Below, in pieces: positions 32,796 to 37,169 of a stretch of 37,169 bases of DNA. The position numbers and the translations under genes were made by a program. The DNA comes from JAOADN01 sp049323795. GTDB taxonomy: Bacteria > Pseudomonadota > Alphaproteobacteria > Rhodobacterales > Rhodobacteraceae. Under the pieces are notes generated by a model. The model made no database searches, was not told the DNA's origin, and worked only from the letters and a program-made list of their open reading frames with translations. The stretch is from contig JBMOOH010000008.1 of NCBI GenBank assembly GCA_049323795.1, positions 1 to 37,169 of the forward strand, in the 5' to 3' direction. The first letter of the stretch is position 1, and each line of letters opens with the position of its first letter.

Positions 32796-33769
32796 TCGCC
32801 GGCACCCTGCTTCGGGGGAAGAACGTCGTCCCCGACCACAAGGCCCGACAGGACCTCGACCATCTCGACGCCGTCGACGGTCTGCCGCGTTCCGGTGACG
32901 ACCGTGCGCTCCACCGGGCCGTCCTTGCCCGCGACCGTCACGAAATCGAGCCCGCCCCGCGTGACAACCGAGGCGGCCGGCACCAGCAGGCCGTCGTGCG
33001 ACCCGACCGGCAGCCGCACGAGCACGCGCGCATCGATCAGCCGGTCAGACAGGCCCCCGACCTCGACATCGGCGACGACCCGGCCCTTCTCGACCAGCGG
33101 ATAGACCTTCACGAGCCGCCCTTCGGCGGTCATCCCCGCGCCTTCGATGACGATGGGGTCGCCTTCCCGCAGGCCGGGGCCAAGGCGTTCGGGTACGGCA
33201 AGTCGAAGGAAGGTGCCCCCGGTCGCCACGACAGCGATGGAATCGCCCGGCATCACGACCGCGCCCTTCGACAGCGGCACGTCGAGTACGCGGCCATCGG
33301 ACGGAGACAGCACCTGCCCTTCGGACCGGGTCTGGCGGATCACGTCGGTCTGTGCATCGAGCGCGGCGATCTGGCCGTTCAGGACATCGACCTGGGTCTT
33401 CAGCGCATCGAGACGCTGGATGGTCGTCACCCCCTGCCTGAGCAGATCCTCGCCCCGCTTCAGTTCGGCCTTCGCATTCTCAAGCTGTGCTGCGGCCGAT
33501 GTGCGTTGCGCCGCCAGGGCGTCGATCTGGAAATCCATTTTCGGGTCGACGATGCTCGCGATCGGCTGTCCGGCGGCCACGGTGTCGCCTTCCGCGACCG
33601 CAAGTTCGACGAGGGTTCCCCCGATGCGGGCGCGTGCCGGGACGCGGTCACGCGGTTCGATCTGGCCGTAGACCGCCTTCCACTCCTGGATGGAGGTCAG
33701 AACGAGCGGATCGGCCACAGACGGACCGGAAGAGACGGCAAGCACGACGAATGCGATCAACGGTTTCAC
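32792..33769 (-). CDS. RND periplasmic adaptor (membrane-fusion) protein
   Basis: A 325-residue periplasmic adaptor: signal peptide from the start to about residue 20 (Val-Ala-Asp-Pro), a lipoyl half-motif Gly-Gly-Thr-Leu-Val-Glu-Leu-Ala-Val-Ala-Glu-Gly-Asp-Thr-Val, a coiled-coil hairpin rich in Ala/Gln/Leu (about 80-140), the second lipoyl half Ser-Pro-Ser-Asp-Gly-Arg-Val-Leu-Asp-Val, and a beta-barrel C-terminus. I start it at GTG 33769, with GCGGAG about 10 bases upstream, because the promoter predicted at 33801-33829 would put the transcript start near 33794. The other frame start, GTG 33790, has no ribosome binding site and would leave almost no leader. First gene of the operon. Confidence 0.9.
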   Translation of the reverse strand: MKPLIAFVVLAVSSGPSVADPLVLTSIQEWKAVYGQIEPRDRVPARARIGGTLVELAVAEGDTVAAGQPIASIVDPKMDFQIDALAAQRTSAAAQLENAKAELKRGEDLLRQGVTTIQRLDALKTQVDVLNGQIAALDAQTDVIRQTRSEGQVLSPSDGRVLDVPLSKGAVVMPGDSIAVVATGGTFLRLAVPERLGPGLREGDPIVIEGAGMTAEGRLVKVYPLVEKGRVVADVEVGGLSDRLIDARVLVRLPVGSHDGLLVPAASVVTRGGLDFVTVAGKDGPVERTVVTGTRQTVDGVEMVEVLSGLVVGDDVLPPKQGAGE

Positions 33770-33800
33770 GCGGGCAGCTCCGCTTTTCACGACACTTTAT

Positions 33801-33829
33801 ATTCTAATATTGGAATTATAGTGTGTCAA
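33801..33829 (-). promoter_or_regulatory. Promoter of the RND operon with an embedded SqrR-type operator
   Basis: Reading the minus strand, TTGACA (33829-33824) is a perfect -35, and 17 bases later TAGAAT (33806-33801) matches the -10 at five of six positions. The palindrome ATTC-N8-GAAT (33801-33804 and 33813-33816 on the plus strand) lies over the -10 and spacer, and an outer GACACT/AGTGTGTC inverted repeat (33791-33796, 33820-33827) frames it. ATTC-N8-GAAT is the binding pattern I recall for SqrR. A repressor bound there would block RNA polymerase. The A+T richness of this 40-base stretch is unlike anything around it. Confidence 0.75.
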
Positions 33830-33830
33830 C

Positions 33831-34129
33831 CCGCCGCGAGAGTTGGGGCCATCGGGGCGATCCCCCGACGGGGCCCATTCCTTGTGTCCTGACCAGCGGC
33901 GCCGCCGACCGGGAAGTGGGGTCTTGGGTGAATCTGCGGGTGGACCAGCCAGTCACGACGTTCAAAACGTCCCGCAAGATCAAGAATCAAGAATAAAGAT
34001 TACTACTGAGGTGATCAGGCCGACATCGACACCGTGATCCCGCTGCCCGCGTGAAGAACGTTGATAAACGCGCTCGACGCACGCTTACGCACGGCCGGAA
34101 GGCGAGGATGGCGCAAGTGCTTGGAAGGA
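33831..34129. other. Non-coding stretch between the RND promoter and tRNA-Phe
   Basis: About 300 bases with no convincing gene. It includes a small hairpin at 33957-33971 (GACGTT/AACGTC) and an A/T-rich part at about 33978-34010, lower in G+C than the rest of the window. It lies just beyond the 3' end of a tRNA gene, a usual site for integrated elements, but I find no integrase fragment and no repeat of the tRNA end. Confidence 0.5.
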
Positions 34130-34205
34130 TGGTGCCCAGGGGCGGAATCGAACCACCGACACGCGGATTTTCAATCCGCTGCTCTACCAACTGAGCTACC
34201 TGGGC
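34130..34205 (-). tRNA. tRNA-Phe (anticodon GAA), CCA encoded
   Basis: The minus strand reads a complete cloverleaf of 76 bases. Acceptor arms GCCCAGG and CCTGGGC pair over seven bases, followed by discriminator A and an encoded CCA (34132-34130). The anticodon arm GCGGA-loop-TCCGC has loop TTGAAAA, giving anticodon GAA for phenylalanine. The T arm carries the usual GGTTCGATTCC. It lies downstream of yacG on the same strand. Confidence 0.97.
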
Positions 34206-34220
34206 GCTCTGGTGGCGGCT

Positions 34221-34249
34221 TCTTTAGGCGAGGGCAGGCACCCTGTCCA
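34221..34249 (-). promoter_or_regulatory. Candidate promoter of tRNA-Phe
   Basis: On the minus strand TGGACA (34249-34244) and TAAAGA (34226-34221) are separated by 17 bases and match -35 and -10 at five and four of six. The -10 lies 15 bases before the tRNA 5' end, which would give a leader of about eight bases. Confidence 0.45.
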
Positions 34250-34274
34250 GAGGGAAATCAGGGGCCTGCCGGGG

Positions 34275-34499
34275 CTAGTCGCGCCCCTGCGTCCGTTCCC
34301 GCGCCCGCCCCTGCGCTCGGTCCTGCGTCTGTTCCTCCCCGGGCCTTTCCAGAGCCGGGTGCGTGCCGGAATCGTCGGCATCGCCCGCGATCACGTAGCT
34401 GCCAGTCAGCCACCGCCCGAGGTCGATGTCGGCGCAGCGCCTCGAACAGAAGGGGCGGTATTTCGGATCGGTCTCTCTCTTGCAGATCGGGCAGGCCAT
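34275..34499 (-). CDS. yacG: DNA gyrase inhibitor / zinc-finger protein YacG
   Basis: A 74-residue protein. The first 40 residues are the YacG zinc finger: Cys3-x-x-Cys6 and, after Pro-Phe, Cys18-x-x-x-Cys22, followed by Asp-Ile-Asp-Leu-Gly-Arg-Trp-Leu-Thr-Gly-Ser-Tyr. In E. coli YacG binds GyrB and blocks DNA binding by gyrase. The tail (about 48-74) is hydrophilic and made of repeated Gln/Arg/Gly/Glu-rich units, longer than the usual 60-65-residue proteins. ATG 34499 lies five bases after the RNase E/G stop, and the gene is in the usual place after infA, maf and the RNase. Confidence 0.88.
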   Translation of the reverse strand: MACPICKRETDPKYRPFCSRRCADIDLGRWLTGSYVIAGDADDSGTHPALERPGEEQTQDRAQGRARERTQGRD

Positions 34500-34503
34500 C
34501 GTC

Positions 34504-35547
34504 TCATTCCCTGACCGACAGGACCGGCGAAAGCGGCAAACGGTCCCGCCGCCGCTGCATCTCGTAGTTCCCAAGCGGCGTCCAGCCGGCCAGCGCGATG
34601 TCGCTCCCCTCGTCCCGGAACGCCGTCCTGATCTGCTGCTCCAGGCTGCCCCGGTCCTTCTTCGGCATCGGCGCGAAATCGACCGTGACCTGCCCGCCGA
34701 GGCCCCGCAGCCTCAGCTGCCGGGGAAGCTCGCGCACCGCCGCGATGTTGGCCTTGAGCCCGGCGGCGGGCGAGGTGTCGCCGCCGGTGTTCACATCCAC
34801 GGCGACCAGCGCGCGCGTCGGCTCGACCGCCATCGACCCGCCCCCGGGCAGGGCCACGAGCGGCGAGGCGAGCGCCTCCACCATCTCCTCCGCGCCCGTC
34901 CGCGCGAAGGCGTCCCCCCCCTCCTCGACCGCGTCGGGGGCCGGGTCGGACCAGTCGCGCCAGGCGGTCTCGTGCGGACCCGGCGCATCGACCAGAAGTT
35001 CGGGCCCGCCCTCGGGATCGCCCAGCACCCGGCAACAGAGGGCGCGCAGGCCGGCGATCTCGGCCCCGATCGCGGCGTCCTCCGCCGCCACGGCGGCCGA
35101 CCGGACGACCAGCCCCCAGTCCGTCCCCTCCATCGCCGCGGCGGCGACCCGGCCGAGCCGCTCGCGGTCCTCCTCGGCCTTGATCCGGCGCGACAGGTTC
35201 AGCCCCGGCGCACCCGGCGTCACGATCGCAAGCCGGCCCTTGAACATCAGCCGCCGGGTCAGCGGCACGGCCTTGCCCTCTTCGGCCACGCCCTGCACCT
35301 GGACGAGCACGGGGCGCCCGGGCGCCACGCCGCCGGTTTCCCGCAGGAACCCCTTCCGCCCCTCGGGCAGCTTCACGAAGACACCACCCTGCCCCTTCAT
35401 CGGGCGGTCGGCGATGCCCCTCAGGATCGCGCCCGGGCCGAAATCCCCGTCCGCCGCGACGCGCAGGTCCTCGAGCCGGCCATCAACGACCAGCGCGGCA
35501 GCCTCGCGCCCCCGCAGCCGGCCCAGCGCGACGACCCGTCCCTTCAT
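34504..35547 (-). CDS. Short RNase E/G family protein
   Basis: A 347-residue member of the RNase E/G family. The S1-like part appears early (Val-Phe-Val-Lys-Leu...Gly-Phe-Leu, about 56-68), and the catalytic core retains Val-Ala-Val-Asp-Val-Asn-Thr-Gly-Gly and Val-Thr-Val-Asp-Phe-Ala-Pro-Met, the positions of the two metal-binding aspartates (Asp303 and Asp346 in E. coli RNase E). The Zn-link cysteines and the whole C-terminal half of RNase E are missing; the protein ends shortly after the core. Alphaproteobacteria carry this short form next to maf and yacG besides a full RNase E elsewhere. Its RNA targets are unknown. ATG 35547 overlaps the maf TGA (ATGA). Confidence 0.87.
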   Translation of the reverse strand: MKGRVVALGRLRGREAAALVVDGRLEDLRVAADGDFGPGAILRGIADRPMKGQGGVFVKLPEGRKGFLRETGGVAPGRPVLVQVQGVAEEGKAVPLTRRLMFKGRLAIVTPGAPGLNLSRRIKAEEDRERLGRVAAAAMEGTDWGLVVRSAAVAAEDAAIGAEIAGLRALCCRVLGDPEGGPELLVDAPGPHETAWRDWSDPAPDAVEEGGDAFARTGAEEMVEALASPLVALPGGGSMAVEPTRALVAVDVNTGGDTSPAAGLKANIAAVRELPRQLRLRGLGGQVTVDFAPMPKKDRGSLEQQIRTAFRDEGSDIALAGWTPLGNYEMQRRRDRLPLSPVLSVRE

Positions 35548-36197
35548 TCCGTCCCCTTCGCCCGCGCCCCGGCGGCCTGCAAGAGCCCGAAGGTCTCGGA
35601 GAGCGGCAGGCCCACGACCCCGGTGAACGATCCCTGGAGCCAGGTCACATGCGCGCCGAAGCGGCCCTGGATGCCATAGGCCCCGGCCTTGCCCCGCCAC
35701 TCGCCGCTCTGAAGGTAGGCGTTCACGTCCGCGTCCGACAGGGGGCGCACCTTGACGACCGTCTCAACGACCCTCTCCCACTGCCGGTCGCCGCGCCGGA
35801 CGACCACCGCCGTGATCACCCGGTGGCGGCGCCCCGACAAGGCGGAGAGGAACGCCGCCGCCTCGCCCGCATCGGCGGCCTTCCCGAGGATGCGACGACC
35901 GAGCGCGACGGTGGTGTCGGCGCAGAGAAGCACCTCGCCCGACCCGGCCGCGAGCGCCGCCGCCTTCTCCCGCGCGATCCTGAGGCAGTAGTGGCGGGGG
36001 ATCTCGCCCGGCCTCGGGCTCTCGTCGATCTCCGTCGCGCGGACCTCGTCGGGCGCGAAGCCGATCTGCGCCAGAAGCGCGCGGCGGCGCGGACTGGACG
36101 AGCCGAGGATCAGTCGCGGCGGAACGGCCGACCCGGCCCCCCGGGGACCGCGCCCGTCACTTGAAGCGGTAATTGATGCGCCCCTTGGTGAGGTCAT
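35544..36197 (-). CDS. maf: Maf-family nucleotide pyrophosphatase
   Basis: A protein of up to 217 residues that hydrolyses non-canonical or modified nucleoside triphosphates to monophosphates. Marks are Leu-Ile-Leu-Gly-Ser-Ser-Ser-Pro-Arg-Arg (about 29-38), Cys-Ala-Asp-Thr-Thr-Val (about 91-96), and Ala-Gly-Ala-Tyr-Gly-Ile-Gln-Gly near 170-177. The start is unclear: ATG 36197 overlaps infA by 41 bases, and no ATG or GTG occurs in frame between it and the first conserved strand, so a weak start such as CTG near the Leu-Ile-Leu strand is possible. Residues 1-28 should be treated with care. The stop overlaps the RNase start. Confidence 0.85.
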   Translation of the reverse strand: MTSPRGASITASSDGRGPRGAGSAVPPRLILGSSSPRRRALLAQIGFAPDEVRATEIDESPRPGEIPRHYCLRIAREKAAALAAGSGEVLLCADTTVALGRRILGKAADAGEAAAFLSALSGRRHRVITAVVVRRGDRQWERVVETVVKVRPLSDADVNAYLQSGEWRGKAGAYGIQGRFGAHVTWLQGSFTGVVGLPLSETFGLLQAAGARAKGTE

Positions 36198-36375
36198 AAG
36201 GGGTCATTTCCACCTGAACCTTGTCCCCCGCAAGGACGCGGATGCGGTTCTTCCGCATCTTTCCTGCCGTGTGCGCGATGATCTCGTGGCCGTTTTCGAG
36301 CTCGACCCGGAACGTCGCGTTGGGCAGGAGTTCCTTCACGACACCGGGGAATTCGAGCATCTCTTCCTTGGCCAT
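36157..36375 (-). CDS. infA: Translation initiation factor IF-1
   Basis: A 72-residue OB-fold protein, the exact family length. The whole sequence is standard: Met-Ala-Lys-Glu-Glu-Met-Leu-Glu-Phe-Pro-Gly at the start, Leu-Glu-Asn-Gly-His, His-Thr-Ala-Gly-Lys-Met-Arg-Lys-Asn-Arg-Ile-Arg-Val-Leu (about 35-48), and Tyr-Asp-Leu-Thr-Lys-Gly-Arg-Ile at the end. It binds the ribosomal A site on the 30S subunit during initiation. GGAG lies 8 bases before ATG 36375. First gene of infA-maf-RNase-yacG. Confidence 0.98.
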   Translation of the reverse strand: MAKEEMLEFPGVVKELLPNATFRVELENGHEIIAHTAGKMRKNRIRVLAGDKVQVEMTPYDLTKGRINYRFK

Positions 36376-36421
36376 GGTCACTCCGACACGCGCTACCCCG
36401 GCCTGATCGCGGGGCGGAAGT

Positions 36422-36450
36422 CGTATGCGCCTCTTGCGCGAGGTTTTCAA
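36422..36450 (-). promoter_or_regulatory. Candidate promoter of infA
   Basis: Minus-strand TTGAAA (36450-36445) and CATACG (36427-36422), 17 bases apart, match -35 well and -10 partly. A leader of about 40 bases before the infA ATG would follow. No other pair as good is seen in the 220 bases upstream of infA. Confidence 0.45.
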
Positions 36451-36596
36451 GGGGATAAGGCGCGGCCGCGTATCGCCGGGCAAGGACCAACGGTCGGGGA
36501 CGGCCGCCGAATCTCCGTCTGCGACCGGACCGTGCCTGCCGAACGCTGGACTGAGGGATTGGTGGAGCAGAGGGGCTTTGTCGCGCATATGGGATG

Positions 36597-36770
36597 TGAC
36601 CCCCGAGGCTCATCCGGCGGAGGCCAGAGTCCCTGTTTGAACTTGGCGCGGTTGCGCCGACGGAGCAATGGGCGATCTGTGGAGCGGCTCAGATGCGCGA
36701 AGCGGATCGCCCCTTGCGGTGAGTTGGGCGGCGAAGGCCGCCGGGGCCTGGTAGCCGAGGGGCGGGATGT
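36597..36770 (-). pseudogene. IS3-family element, 3' end with the C-terminus of OrfB
   Basis: The minus strand carries Pro-Pro-Leu-Gly-Tyr-Gln-Ala-Pro-Ala-Ala-Phe-Ala-Ala, the usual C-terminal motif of IS3-family OrfB (commonly Ser-Ala-Leu-Gly-Tyr), then about 40 residues and a stop at 36610. The element end is probably the TGACCCCCGAGG at 36597, since IS3 elements begin TG and end CA. The rest of OrfB, including the DDE core, is missing: at about 36770 the sequence changes abruptly to an IS5-type transposase on the other strand. Confidence 0.7.
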
Positions 36771-37169
36771 CGAGACGATCATGATCGACGCGACCCATCT
36801 GAAGGCCCATCGCACGGCATCCAGCCTGCGGGACAAAAAGGGGGCTGCAAACGCTTCATCGGACGCACCAGGGGCGGGCTGAACTCGAAGCTGCACGCGG
36901 TCGCGGATGCCAGGGGGCGGCCTATCGGCCTGTATCCGAGCGCCGGGCAGGCCGGCGACCACGAGGGGTCGGGCGCTCCTGGCGTCTCTGCCATCGGCCG
37001 GAGCCTTGCTTGCGGATCGCGGCGACGATGCCAACTGGTTCCGCAACGCAGTGACCGAACGGGATATCCGGCCCTGCATCCCGTCCCGCAAGGGCCGCAA
37101 GACCGCGATCCCCCACGACGCCGGCCTCTACCGCCAGCGCCACAAGATCGAGAACATGTTCGTCCGGCT
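36770..37169 (+). pseudogene. IS5-family transposase, truncated and frameshifted
   Basis: From 36781 the frame reads Met-Ile-Asp-Ala-Thr-His-Leu-Lys-Ala-His-Arg-Thr-Ala-Ser-Ser-Leu, the first-Asp block of IS5-family transposases. Near 36840 (an A5-G5 stretch) the matching sequence moves to another frame (Gly-Arg-Thr-Arg-Gly-Gly-Leu-Asn-Ser-Lys-Leu-His-Ala-Val, to about 36960), and near 36965 it returns to the first frame with Leu-Leu-Ala-Asp-Arg-Gly (second Asp) and His-Lys-Ile-Glu-Asn-Met-Phe (Glu). It runs out of the window at 37169. The N-terminal ~100 residues are missing, replaced by the IS3 fragment. With two frameshifts and no start region it cannot make a transposase. Confidence 0.8.

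Noticed and set aside
29463..33104. Very long plus-strand open frame (over 1200 codons) across the RND operon
   Set aside because: It is antisense to the RND and adaptor genes, rich in Arg, Asp and His with no recognisable fold, and has no ribosome binding site; a shadow frame.
33831..34205. Integrated element or att site at the tRNA-Phe 3' end
   Set aside because: No integrase fragment and no second copy of the tRNA end were found; the lower G+C stretch alone is not enough.

Overview
The window is GC-rich (roughly two thirds G+C), densely packed DNA that looks like an alphaproteobacterium of the Rhodobacterales (Paracoccus/Rhodobacter type). The grounds are the infA-maf-RNase E/G-yacG housekeeping block, a Paracoccus-style fused NarK1-NarK2 transporter with a divergent cysteine-poor NarR-like Crp/Fnr regulator, a SqrR/BigR-like ArsR repressor and an FAT-GUY-like single-domain response regulator. 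No replication genes or prophage are seen. Insertion-sequence debris lies at both ends.

Layout. 1-276: the 3' end of an IS630-family element that has cut a DUF2177 membrane-protein gene. 420-8320: metabolic and transport genes: a GST-like protein, an SDR epimerase-like protein and a MATE exporter, then the overlapping set crotonase > PPP-type phosphatase > DMT exporter, then a divergent pair of extradiol-dioxygenase-like VOC protein and carboxylesterase resembling the MhqO/MhqD quinone-detoxification pair. 8308-20509: the respiratory nitrate reductase locus, all on the minus strand: narK(fused)-narG-narH-narJ-narI-PpiC isomerase-DUF2478. The NarR-like gene is divergent, and two TTGAT-N4-ATCA(A/C) boxes lie in between. 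20579-22316: an FAH-family hydrolase and a divergent single-domain response regulator. 22437-28865: a tripartite tricarboxylate transporter (tctCBA), an additional periplasmic binding protein, and a divergent TctD/TctE two-component system whose leader is a G-rich tandem repeat ending in G11. 28989-33769: a minus-strand operon of membrane-fusion protein, RND pump, DUF2892 protein and ArsR repressor. 34130-36375: tRNA-Phe and infA-maf-RNase E/G-yacG. 36597-37169: nested remains of IS3- and IS5-family elements.

How it works together. The nar block would let the cell import nitrate, export nitrite and respire nitrate at the inner membrane, with assembly (NarJ), folding (PpiC) and possibly molybdenum-related (DUF2478) help encoded downstream, and with anaerobic and nitrate/nitrite control through the Fnr/NarR-type boxes. 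The tct block pairs a carboxylate uptake system with its own sensor system.

The least described system here is the RND operon. Its repressor keeps two cysteines 66 residues apart, as in the persulfide sensor SqrR, and the operon promoter has an ATTC-N8-GAAT palindrome lying between and over its -35 and -10 elements. I therefore infer a sulfide/persulfide-inducible RND efflux pump. All functional statements come from reading the sequence and remembered family features; no database search was run.
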